Shown: piece after piece, positions 1-8,631 of the stretch
Numbering within the stretch: position 1 is the first letter of the stretch
Layout of the letters: each line of letters opens with the position of its first letter
DNA from: W425 sp964503235
Lineage (GTDB): Bacteria; Chloroflexota; Dehalococcoidia; Dehalococcoidales; RBG-16-60-22
Length of the DNA: 36,348 bases
Assembly: GCA_964503235.1 (NCBI GenBank)
Contig: CAZCZJ010000014.1
Coordinates: 1-36,348 of the forward strand
Direction: 5' to 3'
Notes under the pieces: generated by a model
Databases searched by the model: none
Told to the model about the DNA's origin: nothing
Seen by the model: only the letters and a program-made list of their open reading frames with translations
Position numbers and translations under genes: made by a program

Positions 1-53
1 CGCAGAGATTCTATTATATCGGCCATTGCCTTGATATCGTATTGCTGTGCCAT
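1..53 (-). CDS. Start of an unidentified protein (cut by window edge)
   Basis: Seventeen codons and part of an eighteenth are visible, beginning M-A-Q-Q-Y-D-I-K-A-M-A-D-I-I-E-S-L. The ATG is preceded by AGGAG at a 7-nt spacing, and that Shine-Dalgarno overlaps the TAG stop of the CoA-ligase gene upstream, so the two are almost certainly co-transcribed and translationally coupled. Too little sequence is present to name a family. Confidence 0.7.
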   Translation of the reverse strand, partial: MAQQYDIKAMADIIESL

Positions 54-63
54 TGCCTCACTC

Positions 64-1395
64 CTAATGATGTTTGGGTCGCTGGTCCTGGAAGCGCCGC
101 GACTTTGCCTGCGACCGGGGCAGGCTCCCGTACTCGTGAAACTCTATTTTATAGCCCAGGTTCGTTTTTAATCTGAGCTGGTCGACAAGTACCGTCCGGA
201 TGGAGGCTTCATCGTTGACGTATTCGGGGACGATTTCCACCTTCAGCAAAATATCGTCGATGTCACCCTTCTTGGTGACCACCACCTGATACTCGTTACT
301 CAACTGCGGGATGTCCCTGACCACCTCCTCGATAGCGGTAGGCGAAAGTAAAACGCCCTTGACCTTGGTGATGTCGTCGGCGCGTCCCATGATGCCGCCG
401 TCCAGCAGGCGGAAAGTCCGCCCGCAGTCACATTGCCGGGTGTTCCACTGAATCAGGTCCTTGACGTCGAACCGGATGCACGGCTGCGCCATGCGGTTGA
501 AGGTCGTCACCACCATTTTACCCATTTTGCCGGGTTCATCGATATATTCGCCGGTATCGACATCGATGACTTCAACCAGGAAGAAAGCCTCATTGACGTG
601 CAGACCGGCCTGCTGCCGGCATTCCCAGCCCCAATGGCCTATTTCCGTGCTGCCGCACTGGTCGTAGACCTTGGCGCCCCAGGCTTCCTCCATGCGTTTC
701 CGGGTGGCGGGGATACTGCCCCCCGGTTCGCCGGCCACGGTGATTTTATTTATCTGTAAATCTGTGAGAGGGTTAATGCCCATCTTGCGGGCGGTCTCGG
801 CCATGCCCAGCACATAGGTTGGCGTAGCGCCCATCGCCGTGGCTTTCAGTTCTTGCATTTTCAAGATTCTTGCCTCTGTATTGAGGACGCCTCCGGGAAT
901 TACCTCGCAGCCGATTTTCTCAGCAGCGTAATGAGCACCCCAGAAGGCGATGAAGATGTTATAGCCAAAAGGCAGGAACAGGCGGTCGCCCGGTCGATAG
1001 CCCTGGGCGTAGAGAGCGTAGGCAAAGGACTCGGTGCCGTATTCCCAGTCCTGCCAGGTGTCCGCCTGGTAAACGGGCTGCCCGGTAGTGCCGCTGGTCT
1101 GGTGATATTCCGTCACCTGCTCCAGGGGTACGCTCAAGATATCGCCGTATGGAAAAGGGTCTTTACCCTGGGCGTCTCTTAACATAGACTTTTCAAATTT
1201 TGGCACCTTTCGGATATCCTCGAACGACTTTATATCACCGGGCTCTAATCCCGCATCGCCATACAGCTTATGGTAGAATTTGGAGTGCTCGAAAGCCCAG
1301 GTAAATATTTCCTGAAACTTTTTGAGCTGCAGCCGCTCAAGTTTCTCCCGCGGCAGTGTTTCCAGAATAGGATTCCAGTACTCATCGCTCTTCAT
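64..1395 (-). CDS. Phenylacetate-CoA ligase (PaaK) family adenylate-forming enzyme
   Basis: 443 residues, the usual length for the PaaK family, which activates aryl or acyl carboxylates with ATP and CoA through an acyl-adenylate. The phosphate-binding loop T-S-G-T-T-G-Q-P lies at residues 100-107. The Y-D-Q-C-G-S-T-E-I-G adenine/acid-binding segment follows near the middle, and the CDCG cysteine pair typical of PaaK is near residue 325. The C-terminal lid carries the GRADDITKVKG hinge. No signal peptide is present, so it is cytoplasmic. The gene reads away from a MarR regulator, and a second gene starts 11 nt behind its stop. Proximity to a 2-oxoacid:ferredoxin oxidoreductase suggests a role in the same acyl/aryl-CoA pathway, but the substrate cannot be read from sequence. 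Confidence 0.88.
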   Translation of the reverse strand: MKSDEYWNPILETLPREKLERLQLKKFQEIFTWAFEHSKFYHKLYGDAGLEPGDIKSFEDIRKVPKFEKSMLRDAQGKDPFPYGDILSVPLEQVTEYHQTSGTTGQPVYQADTWQDWEYGTESFAYALYAQGYRPGDRLFLPFGYNIFIAFWGAHYAAEKIGCEVIPGGVLNTEARILKMQELKATAMGATPTYVLGMAETARKMGINPLTDLQINKITVAGEPGGSIPATRKRMEEAWGAKVYDQCGSTEIGHWGWECRQQAGLHVNEAFFLVEVIDVDTGEYIDEPGKMGKMVVTTFNRMAQPCIRFDVKDLIQWNTRQCDCGRTFRLLDGGIMGRADDITKVKGVLLSPTAIEEVVRDIPQLSNEYQVVVTKKGDIDDILLKVEIVPEYVNDEASIRTVLVDQLRLKTNLGYKIEFHEYGSLPRSQAKSRRFQDQRPKHH

Positions 1396-1452
1396 GGGAT
1401 GTACCTTTCAGATTATCAGTTAATAACTCAAAAAAACATTAGAGCCAGATAT

Positions 1453-1482
1453 AATATACTGAAAAACAGCCTGAAATGGCAA
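1453..1482 (-). promoter_or_regulatory. Candidate promoter of the PaaK-like gene
   Basis: On the minus strand TTGCCA (1482-1477) and TATATT (1458-1453) are separated by 18 nt, about 60 nt upstream of the ATG at 1395. The match to a housekeeping sigma promoter is reasonable, not perfect. Confidence 0.4.
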
Positions 1483-1521
1483 ATGGGATACAAAAAAGAG
1501 GCTGCTAGAGCCAGAGAGTTC

Positions 1522-1535
1522 ATTCCATATGGAAT
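1522..1535. promoter_or_regulatory. Perfect 14-bp palindrome, candidate MarR operator
   Basis: ATTCCATATGGAAT is a perfect inverted repeat in the divergent gap between the PaaK-like gene and the marR-type gene. It lies between the two predicted promoters. MarR dimers typically bind palindromes of this size in such divergent gaps. Binding by this protein is inferred. Confidence 0.45.
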
Positions 1536-1598
1536 AAAAACTAACGTTATATCTTCTTAATTATAACGGCATTGCTGAAAATTAATAGTAAAAATTAG

Positions 1599-1627
1599 TT
1601 GACAATCCCCGGGAATCATTATAAAAT
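1599..1627 (+). promoter_or_regulatory. Promoter of the MarR-type regulator
   Basis: TTGACA (1599-1604) is followed after 17 nt by TAAAAT (1622-1627); the -35 is a full consensus match. Transcription would begin near 1634, giving a leader of roughly 45 nt before the ATG at 1679. Confidence 0.6.
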
Positions 1628-1678
1628 AATTCTGTATAGAACTTAATTAATCCCTGTCAGGCACAAATCGATGCGATT

Positions 1679-2158
1679 ATGACCGTTAGTGAAGCCAGCA
1701 AAACGACCGATAAAACCCCACTGGGTACTCTTTTATCAATCCTCGTGTCTTTCGAGGTACTTGCCAGGTATCTCGAGGTTGAACTCAGGCGTCAAGATGC
1801 CACCCTTATTAAATTCAACATCATGAGCACGCTTTTCAAGAACGGGGGTGAGATGATGCCTTCGGAAATAGCTGAAAGCGTTTTCCGGGAAAAGAATTCC
1901 ATCACGGCGGCCATAAACACACTGGAGAGAGAGGGAGTCGTACGGAGGGAACCTTCTACCGACGACCGAAGGTCGGTGAAGGTTATCATCACCGATAAAG
2001 GCTGGAAAAAAGCCAACCGTTTATCGCCCATCGCCCAGGAATTGAGCCGTGAGGCGCTGTCCTGCATAGATAAAGAGCAGCTAGAGACCCTCGTTGGCAA
2101 TATGCGGACAATCAGAGAAAGCCTGCTGCCGAAAATAGCCAGGTCGTCCGGCAAGTAA
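1679..2158 (+). CDS. MarR-family transcriptional regulator
   Basis: 159 residues with a winged helix-turn-helix in the middle. The recognition-helix region reads E-K-N-S-I-T-A-A-I-N-T-L-E-R-E-G-V-V and is followed by the wing D-D-R-R-S-V-K-V-I-I-T-D-K-G, which is the typical MarR pattern of DDRR then (T)xKG. Helical termini for dimerisation flank it. It is transcribed divergently from the PaaK-like operon and sits 78 nt upstream of the oxidoreductase genes, so it probably controls one or both sets in response to an aromatic acid or CoA thioester. That role is inferred from position. No strong Shine-Dalgarno precedes the ATG; a second ATG eight bases earlier is out of frame. Confidence 0.85.
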   Translation: MTVSEASKTTDKTPLGTLLSILVSFEVLARYLEVELRRQDATLIKFNIMSTLFKNGGEMMPSEIAESVFREKNSITAAINTLEREGVVRREPSTDDRRSVKVIITDKGWKKANRLSPIAQELSREALSCIDKEQLETLVGNMRTIRESLLPKIARSSGK

Positions 2159-2236
2159 TTAAAAACTAAAGCTAGGTGGTATAGCGCGACCATAAAGAAT
2201 TGCGCTGAATATAACAGTAGAAGGGATGGAATACCG

Positions 2237-2785
2237 GTGAAAGAGATAAGAATTCACGGAAGGGGTGGGCAGGGCGCTGTTCTGGCGGCCCGGATGCTGG
2301 CCAGTGCTTTCGTAGCCGAGGGGAAACACGTAGCCAGCTTTCCCATGTACGGTTTCGAAAGACGCGGCGCGCCCGTGGTGGCTTTTACCCGCTTTGACGA
2401 TAAGCCCATACGCGTAAAGACCCAGATTTACAATCCGGACTGCCTGATTGTAATCGACCCCGGGCTTTTAACGCTGCCTACTCTGTTTACGGGTGTGAAA
2501 CCGGAGGGAGTATTTATTCTCAATAGCGGTAAAAAGCTGCCCGAACAGCCCAATGAGAACCTGAAAATCGGCGGTGTGGTCAACGCCACCCAGATAGCGG
2601 TTGATGAAATCGGACGGGATATTCCCAACACCTGTCTGCTCGGCGCCTTTGCCGCCGCATCCGGCTGGCTGAAACTTGAGTCGATATTGAATGCCCTGCC
2701 GGACTATCTCAGCGGCGATATCCTCCAGCGTAATCTGAAAAGCGCCGAAAGAGGATACCGCGAAGTGGAGGTAACTAAATGGTAA
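2237..2785 (+). CDS. 2-oxoacid:ferredoxin oxidoreductase, gamma subunit
   Basis: 182 residues beginning with GTG. The N-terminal G-R-G-G-Q-G-A-V-L-A-A-R-M-L-A motif is the hallmark of the gamma (POR_N-like) domain of pyruvate/2-ketoacid:ferredoxin oxidoreductases. The length matches stand-alone PorG/VorC subunits. The enzyme decarboxylates a 2-oxoacid with CoA and passes two electrons to ferredoxin in the cytoplasm. The stop codon overlaps the ATG of the delta gene (ATGGTAA), so translation is coupled. Substrate specificity (pyruvate, branched-chain, or aryl-type such as phenylglyoxylate) is not settled by this subunit. Confidence 0.88.
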   Translation: MKEIRIHGRGGQGAVLAARMLASAFVAEGKHVASFPMYGFERRGAPVVAFTRFDDKPIRVKTQIYNPDCLIVIDPGLLTLPTLFTGVKPEGVFILNSGKKLPEQPNENLKIGGVVNATQIAVDEIGRDIPNTCLLGAFAAASGWLKLESILNALPDYLSGDILQRNLKSAERGYREVEVTKW

Positions 2786-3072
2786 TTAAGCATAAGAATA
2801 TTTTTAAAACGGAGAGTCCCTGGTCCAACGCCGATGAACTGCTATTGTGCCTGGATACGGGCAGCTGGCGAACGGAACGCCCGGTACTTGATAAAGAGAA
2901 GTGTAATTATTGCGGCCTCTGTTCCCTCTACTGCCCCCCGCAGTGCATGAGAGACAAAGGGGACCATTACGAGGTTGACCTTGCCTACTGCAAGGGTTGC
3001 GGCATCTGCGCCACGGAATGCCCGCGAAAAGCCATTACTATGGTCTCGGAAGGAGAGTTTGCTGATGGTTAG
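2779..3072 (+). CDS. 2-oxoacid:ferredoxin oxidoreductase, delta subunit (2x[4Fe-4S])
   Basis: 97 residues. Two ferredoxin motifs are present: C-N-Y-C-G-L-C-S-L-Y-C-P and C-K-G-C-G-I-C-A-T-E-C-P, each CxxCxxCxxxCP and able to hold one [4Fe-4S] cluster. This is the electron-exit subunit that hands electrons from the TPP enzyme to soluble ferredoxin. It starts inside the end of the gamma gene and its last codons overlap the start of the alpha gene, so the four subunits form one tightly coupled operon. Confidence 0.9.
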   Translation: MVIKHKNIFKTESPWSNADELLLCLDTGSWRTERPVLDKEKCNYCGLCSLYCPPQCMRDKGDHYEVDLAYCKGCGICATECPRKAITMVSEGEFADG

Positions 3073-4264
3073 TGCTCAAAAAGGTCAGGTTAGAGTAATT
3101 ACCGGCAATGCTGTCGGAGCCTATGGGGCGATGCTTTGCCGGCCGGAAGTGATAGCGGCATATCCCATAACTCCTCAAAGCGAGCTGGCGGAACAGCTTG
3201 CGCAGTTCGTTTCTAATGGTGACCTGGACGCTGAATATGTGGAAGTCGAGGGTGAAAACTCGGCGATGAATGTTGTCATGGCTGCCAGCGTTGCCGGCGC
3301 GCGTGTTTTTACCGCCACATCATCTTACGGACTGGTATTCATGTTCGACGCCCTCCAGGAAGCCTCCGGCTTCAGGGCGCCGATAGTCATGGTGAATGCC
3401 AACCGGGAAACCCCCGGCATACACTCCGTTTCCTCCGGGCAGCAGGATATGATTTCGACACGGGACACGGGATGGATTCAGATAATCGTGGAGAACGACC
3501 AGGAAATCCTCGACCAGATTATCATGGCCTACCGTCTCGCCGAGGACTATGATATACAGCTGCCTATCATGGTGAATTATGATGGATTTTATCTGTCCTA
3601 CCTCGCCGAAGCCGTGGAAATCCCCGATATTGCCGACGTCGATGCCTTCCTGGCACCCCTGAAGAAGCAGCCGAAACGGCAGACGCTGGTCCCCGGGGTT
3701 CCTATCGGCTGCGGTACTCATGGTATGGAGATGGGCTATGTCGAAGCCCGTTACAAGCATTGCCAGGCCCTGGAACGTGTCAAGGGCAAGGTAGATGAAG
3801 TTGATAAAGCCTTCGGCGACTATTTCGGGCGGTACTACCACGGTCAGATAGAAGAGTACCGTACCGAAGATGCCGATATCGTAATCCTGACATCCGGCAG
3901 CGCCACCGGTACGGCACGTACGGTTATCGATTCCAAGAGGGAAGAAGGGATAAAAGTCGGCCTGGTCAAGTTGCGGCTGTTCCGCCCCTTCCCCGCCGAG
4001 AAACTCATCGAGGCCCTTAAAGGGAAGAAGGCGATAGGTGTTATCGACCGCAGCATTGCTTTCGGCTGGAAATACGGACCCATTTGTACGGAGTTGAGAG
4101 CCCTTTCGCCGGAAATCGGCCCCACCCCTATGTTGAGCTATATCGATGGCCTGGCCAATCTGGATATCACCATACCTCATATCGAGAGGGTGGTAGATGA
4201 AGTCAGTGCCGCGGCACAGGGCAAGCCCTATCAGGAAGTAACCTGGATACCGATGGAGGAATAA
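3065..4264 (+). CDS. 2-oxoacid:ferredoxin oxidoreductase, alpha subunit
   Basis: 399 residues. The start at 3065 (M-V-S-A-Q-K-G-Q) was chosen because AAGGAG lies at the right distance upstream and homologous subunits begin just before the G-N-A-V-G-A-Y-G-A segment. An in-frame ATG at 2975 would extend deep into the delta gene. PorA-type landmarks are Y-P-I-T-P-Q-S-E near residue 30, E-V-E-G-E-N-S-A-M, T-S-S-Y-G-L and the R-E-T-P-G-I-H-S segment; the C-terminal third is the transketolase C-like domain. It forms the pyrimidine side of the TPP site with the beta subunit. It overlaps delta by 8 nt and is 4 nt from beta. Confidence 0.9.
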   Translation: MVSAQKGQVRVITGNAVGAYGAMLCRPEVIAAYPITPQSELAEQLAQFVSNGDLDAEYVEVEGENSAMNVVMAASVAGARVFTATSSYGLVFMFDALQEASGFRAPIVMVNANRETPGIHSVSSGQQDMISTRDTGWIQIIVENDQEILDQIIMAYRLAEDYDIQLPIMVNYDGFYLSYLAEAVEIPDIADVDAFLAPLKKQPKRQTLVPGVPIGCGTHGMEMGYVEARYKHCQALERVKGKVDEVDKAFGDYFGRYYHGQIEEYRTEDADIVILTSGSATGTARTVIDSKREEGIKVGLVKLRLFRPFPAEKLIEALKGKKAIGVIDRSIAFGWKYGPICTELRALSPEIGPTPMLSYIDGLANLDITIPHIERVVDEVSAAAQGKPYQEVTWIPMEE

Positions 4265-4268
4265 GAAA

Positions 4269-5198
4269 ATGGTAGAAGGAACGAAGAAGAGAAACAGGGT
4301 ATTTGATTATTTTTGTGAAGAAGACCAGTTCTCGGGAGGAGTTGCCTGGTGCGCCGGCTGCCCCCTGGAACTCACCGCCAGATTCGTACCGAAGGTACTG
4401 GGGAAGAATATGGTATTTGTCGGTACGCCCAGCTGCTCGGCGCCGGTACTTCACGGGCAGAATGTAGGGGCATGGCATCATTTAGCCTATCTGGCCTCGG
4501 TCATGACGGGAGTTCCCTCCAAGGCTACCGGACTTTCCCGGTATTTCCGGAGGACAGGTCAGGACGCCACCGTGGTCTGCTTTACCGGCGACGGCTGTGC
4601 TACCGATGTCGGTTTTCAGCCCTTAAGCGGGGCAGCCGAGAGGAATGAGCATATTATCTACATTGTTTACGATAATGAAGGCTATATGAATACCGGCAAC
4701 CAGAGAAGCAGCGCCACACCGCTGGGGGCTGCCACCACCACGACCCCCGTCGGGAAAATTGGCCGCGGCAAGTCGACCGCTGCCAAGAACATGCCGATGA
4801 TCATGCTCATGCACCGGCCACGGTACATGGCTACCGCTACCCTGAGCCACCTCGAGGACTTCGCCAAGAAGCTGCAGAAAGCCAAGGAGAAGGTAAAGGA
4901 GGGCTTCGTCTACCTTCATGTCTTCGCTCCCTGCCCCGTTGGCTGGCGTATCGATCCCAACAGAGTGATTGAGGTATGCCGTACCGCGGTACGGACCAAT
5001 TACTTCCCGCTCTGGGAGGCGGAGTATGTTAAGCCCAAATTCACGCTGGAGGTAGCTAATCCCAGGCCGATTACGGAGTTCACCAAACTGATGCGGAAGT
5101 TCTCGCATCTGGATGAAAACGGATTAAACGATTTACAAAAAACAGTTAATGAGCGCTATTCACTGATAAAACATCTTTGTGAAATAAATAAAGAGTAA
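4269..5198 (+). CDS. 2-oxoacid:ferredoxin oxidoreductase, beta subunit (TPP-binding)
   Basis: 309 residues. The TPP motif runs from G-D-G-C-A-T-D-V-G through Y-D-N-E-G-Y-M-N-T-G. The R-S-S-A-T-P segment behind it strongly resembles pyruvate-type PorB. Four cysteines sit where PorB binds its [4Fe-4S] cluster: C28 and C31 (WCAGC), C56 and C222 (PCPVGW). This favours a pyruvate- or phenylglyoxylate-type enzyme over the indolepyruvate type, although pathway context rather than motifs would decide. The gene ends the oxidoreductase block, and the molybdoenzyme gene follows after 44 nt without a visible terminator. Confidence 0.9.
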   Translation: MVEGTKKRNRVFDYFCEEDQFSGGVAWCAGCPLELTARFVPKVLGKNMVFVGTPSCSAPVLHGQNVGAWHHLAYLASVMTGVPSKATGLSRYFRRTGQDATVVCFTGDGCATDVGFQPLSGAAERNEHIIYIVYDNEGYMNTGNQRSSATPLGAATTTTPVGKIGRGKSTAAKNMPMIMLMHRPRYMATATLSHLEDFAKKLQKAKEKVKEGFVYLHVFAPCPVGWRIDPNRVIEVCRTAVRTNYFPLWEAEYVKPKFTLEVANPRPITEFTKLMRKFSHLDENGLNDLQKTVNERYSLIKHLCEINKE

Positions 5199-5242
5199 AT
5201 ATACAAAAAATTAAAATATAACGAAGGAGGTGGACGGGCGAT

Positions 5243-7951
5243 ATGGCAATGTCAGTAAAAGGAAAGCCAGAAATCTGGGACGACGAGTGGGTTAAGACCA
5301 CCTGCGGCGGCTGTTACGCCACCTGCACGATACGCGTCCACCGGGTCAATGGGGTCGCGGTACAGGTTGAAGGCGAGCCTAATAATGATTTCGGTGCCCG
5401 GGGGGGTATCTGTGCGAAAGCCACGGCGATGTTACAGGCCCTATATGACCCCAACCGTATCAATTACCCGGTAAGAAGGACCAATCCCAAGAAGGGAATC
5501 TTTGAAGATCCCAAGTGGGAGAGGATTTCCTGGGACGAGGCGCTTGACGAGATGGCCAAGCGACTTAAGAAAATACGGGAGGAGAATCCCAACAAGCTCA
5601 TGCACGGCGGTACGCCGTCGCCGGGCATGGGTCCCAACCTGCCGCTGGGATTCGGCGTTTTTGGAGCCGTATTCGGCACCAGGAACTGGCACGTCGGCGG
5701 CGCCGGCCTGCACTGCGGTAGCGGCTCGCATATGGGCGCCGGTCTCTACCACGCCTCGTGGTCGATTGTGCCCGACTACAAATACTGCAATTACGCCATC
5801 CAGTTCGGTTCCAACAAGGGGACCGGCTCGGGGCATTCTCTCGGCTTCAACATGAGGTTGTCGGCCGAAGCCAGAGCCAGGGGTATGAAGAACGTGGTGT
5901 TCGACCCCATCTGCAACTTCGGTGGCGGTAAAGCCACGGAATGGGTACCGCTGCTGCCGGGTACCGATGGGATTATCGCTCTGGCGATGGTCAATGTCCT
6001 GCTGAACGAAAAGGGCATTTACGATAAGGAATTCCTGAAACTCAAGACCAACGGGCCCTACCTCATCGGACCCGAAGGGCTTTATGTACGGGATAAGAAG
6101 ACCGATAAGCCCATGGTCTGGGATGCCAAGGACAATAAAGCCAAGACCTTTGATGACAAGACCATCGGTGATTTTGCCCTGGAGGGTGAATATGAAGTCC
6201 AGGGTATCAAATGCAATCCGTCATTCCAATTGGTCAAAGAACACGTCAAGCAGTACACTCCGGAGATGGCTTCTGAGGAAAGCACCGTGCCCGCAAACAC
6301 GATTCGACGTATCGCCAACGAATTCGGTGAGGCGGCAATGGTGGGCGCCACTATCGAAATAAACGGCGAGAAATTACCTCTGCGTCCGGTATCCTCGGTG
6401 ATGTTCCGGGGCGGGCAGGGTCATACCAATTCGGCCCACAGCTACTGCGCGTTGTGCCTGCTGAATTCTATCGTCGGTGCCATGGATGTACCCGGCGGTA
6501 CGCTGGGATGGCCTCCCATGGTACTGGGGCACCCGGATACGGGACGGTTTAAGGTAATACCTTATCCTTGCAAAGACGGTATGCTCACGGCGGGTACTTT
6601 CATGGAGCACAAGCCGTGGCCGGTAGAAGAACCCAAGGTACCGACCGACATGCTCTTCAAGGACTTGGTGCCCACAGCCTCGTTTTCTGCCCAGCCCATG
6701 ACGTCTGACTTCGATACCTACTGGGATAAGCTGGGCCGTCCCTACGAGATTGAGTTATACATGGTTTTCGGTTCCAACATGATACGCACCGTTCAGAACC
6801 GGGATATCATGGCAAAATTTTTCGAGAAAATACCATTTATCGTATCCTTCAACCTGGTTCACAACGAGTTCACCGAGGGATTCGCGGATATCGTCCTCCC
6901 CGATTGTCACCCGCTGGAGAGCTGGGGACTCTTCTCTTCGCACGGGCCCTTCTTTAACTGGCCGATAGGTCTGGAGGGATGGAGCTTCCCGGTCAGGCAG
7001 CCGGTAGTGAAACCTGCCTACGAGCGAAGGGAAATGATAGAGGTTCTCTGGGACGTTGCCGACAGAATCGGCATGCGTGAAGATATGAACCAGTATTACA
7101 ACGTTTACTTCTCCAGTTTCGGCGGCGAGGCCCTCATAAGCGGCGACCTTGCCAGTGTCCGGGGTGTCAAAGAGATAGACCCGAGCAAGGTGACTGAAAT
7201 CGTCAAGCCTGAAGAGAAGATACGCTTCAGCGAGATGATGGACCGCGCCTTTAAGTTCTACTTCGGCGAAAAGTACGACCTCAATTATATCATGGAGCAT
7301 GGCTCCATCGACTGGCCCAAGAAGGTCGAGGAAGCCTACTGGCGCTGGTACGTAGATGTAAGAGTGCCTATTTATGCAGAACACATCGCCGAGCTTAAAC
7401 CCGGCATCATGGAAGCGGCGGAAGTGGCTGGAGTGGAGCTTGAATGGGACCAGTTTACACCGTTAATGAGCTGGTTCCGGCCGGTAATAACCAAGGAACT
7501 GGATGACGAGTATGACCTCTACTGCTTCTCCTACCGCGATATACTTCATACCGGCACCTATACCATGAATCTCCCCTGGCTCGATGAAGTCAGTCAGCGC
7601 AGTCCCTATACCTACAACATCACCATGAATGTGGATGCAGCGGTAAAAAGAGGGCTGAAGGAGGGCGACCTCATCTGCCTGGAAACACCGGCCGGACGTA
7701 AAGTGACCGGCACCCTGAAGACGATGCAGGGACAGCACCCTCTGACCGTTGCCATCGCCGCCTGTTCCGGAGCCTGGGCGAAGGGAACGCCTATCGCTTA
7801 CGGTAAGGGGACTAACTTTAACATACTCATGGAGTCCGACTTCAAGCATGCCTGCCCGGTAAGTTGGAGCCAGGAAACGGCGGTTACCGTGAAAGTATAC
7901 AAGACCGACCGTCGGGTTGAATTTGAAGGAGCAGGAGGCGAAGCGCAATGA
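5243..7951 (+). CDS. Molybdopterin oxidoreductase catalytic subunit (DMSO reductase superfamily), no Tat signal
   Basis: 902 residues. The N-terminal [4Fe-4S] motif is C21-x2-C24-x3-C28-x28-C57. The four-domain molybdopterin fold follows, with the M-F-R-G-G-Q-G-H-T-N segment in the middle and the C-terminal dinucleotide-binding domain after about residue 750. Cys157 in G-L-H-C-G-S-G-S-H is the best candidate molybdenum/tungsten ligand, by position. The N-terminus has no twin arginine and no hydrophobic stretch, so the enzyme should stay in the cytoplasm, unlike PsrA/PhsA/DmsA relatives. GGAGG lies 12 nt before the ATG; Met3 is an alternative start. It overlaps the next gene by ATGA. Reaction and substrate are not identifiable; electron transfer with the two following subunits is the safe inference. 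Confidence 0.87.
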   Translation: MAMSVKGKPEIWDDEWVKTTCGGCYATCTIRVHRVNGVAVQVEGEPNNDFGARGGICAKATAMLQALYDPNRINYPVRRTNPKKGIFEDPKWERISWDEALDEMAKRLKKIREENPNKLMHGGTPSPGMGPNLPLGFGVFGAVFGTRNWHVGGAGLHCGSGSHMGAGLYHASWSIVPDYKYCNYAIQFGSNKGTGSGHSLGFNMRLSAEARARGMKNVVFDPICNFGGGKATEWVPLLPGTDGIIALAMVNVLLNEKGIYDKEFLKLKTNGPYLIGPEGLYVRDKKTDKPMVWDAKDNKAKTFDDKTIGDFALEGEYEVQGIKCNPSFQLVKEHVKQYTPEMASEESTVPANTIRRIANEFGEAAMVGATIEINGEKLPLRPVSSVMFRGGQGHTNSAHSYCALCLLNSIVGAMDVPGGTLGWPPMVLGHPDTGRFKVIPYPCKDGMLTAGTFMEHKPWPVEEPKVPTDMLFKDLVPTASFSAQPMTSDFDTYWDKLGRPYEIELYMVFGSNMIRTVQNRDIMAKFFEKIPFIVSFNLVHNEFTEGFADIVLPDCHPLESWGLFSSHGPFFNWPIGLEGWSFPVRQPVVKPAYERREMIEVLWDVADRIGMREDMNQYYNVYFSSFGGEALISGDLASVRGVKEIDPSKVTEIVKPEEKIRFSEMMDRAFKFYFGEKYDLNYIMEHGSIDWPKKVEEAYWRWYVDVRVPIYAEHIAELKPGIMEAAEVAGVELEWDQFTPLMSWFRPVITKELDDEYDLYCFSYRDILHTGTYTMNLPWLDEVSQRSPYTYNITMNVDAAVKRGLKEGDLICLETPAGRKVTGTLKTMQGQHPLTVAIAACSGAWAKGTPIAYGKGTNFNILMESDFKHACPVSWSQETAVTVKVYKTDRRVEFEGAGGEAQ

Positions 7952-8595
7952 GATGGGGAATGGTAATAGAGCAAAAAAGATGCATCGGATGTAATGCCTG
8001 CGTGCTTGCCTGTAAGGCGGAGCACTTCCTTCCCCCCAATATTCTATGGAACAGGGTACTTATCTCCGAAACAGGGAAATACCCGGCCGTCAACAAGCTC
8101 ATCTACAACATACGCTGTAATCAATGCGCCGAACCCAAATGCGTCGATGTCTGTCCTACCGGCGCCACGCGGCAGCGTGAAGACGGCATCGTCATTATCG
8201 ACGAAAATGAATGCGTCGGCTGCCGCTACTGCATGATTGCCTGTCCCTACCAGGCCAGGTCGTTTTATGAAGACGGCGATGCCGAATACTTCCCGGGGCA
8301 GGGATTAACAGAACACGAGAAGATAGGCAAGACCCTGTACCCGCACGAAGTAGGTGTGGTCCAGAAATGCAACTTCTGCAAGGAGAGGATTGATGAAGGA
8401 CTGGCTAAAGGGCTGAAGCCGGGGGTTGACCGTGATGCCACTCCCGCCTGCGTTATCAGCTGTCCTACCCAGGCCATGCACTTCGGTGACCTGGACGACC
8501 CCAACAGCGAGATAAACCGGCTTATCAAGGAGAAAAAAGGAAAGCCATTTCATCCGGAATATGACACCAAGCCATCGATATACTATATCGATTAA
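7948..8595 (+). CDS. Four-cluster ferredoxin subunit of the molybdoenzyme (DmsB/PhsB/PsrB-like)
   Basis: 215 residues with sixteen cysteines arranged as four [4Fe-4S] sites. They are C-I-G-C-N-A-C-V-L-A-C from residue 12, C-N-Q-C-A-E-P-K-C-V-D-V-C-P, C-V-G-C-R-Y-C-M-I-A-C-P, and C-N-F-C-K-E-R-I paired with P-A-C-V-I-S-C-P. This is the classic electron wire between a molybdopterin subunit and an NrfD membrane subunit. No signal peptide is present, in agreement with the catalytic subunit. The ATG lies within the stop of the preceding gene, and NrfD follows after 36 nt. Confidence 0.92.
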   Translation: MRWGMVIEQKRCIGCNACVLACKAEHFLPPNILWNRVLISETGKYPAVNKLIYNIRCNQCAEPKCVDVCPTGATRQREDGIVIIDENECVGCRYCMIACPYQARSFYEDGDAEYFPGQGLTEHEKIGKTLYPHEVGVVQKCNFCKERIDEGLAKGLKPGVDRDATPACVISCPTQAMHFGDLDDPNSEINRLIKEKKGKPFHPEYDTKPSIYYID

Positions 8596-8631
8596 GTAAA
8601 AACCAGTGATCAACTGAGGAGGTCTAAGGAA

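Noticed and set aside
2975..3064. 30-residue N-terminal extension of the alpha subunit
   Set aside because: It overlaps the second FeS motif of the delta gene and lies before the clear Shine-Dalgarno for 3065.
3320..4180. 286-codon open frame on the minus strand
   Set aside because: It is antisense to the alpha subunit, which has clear motifs and operon context. Composition is a mirror of the coding strand.
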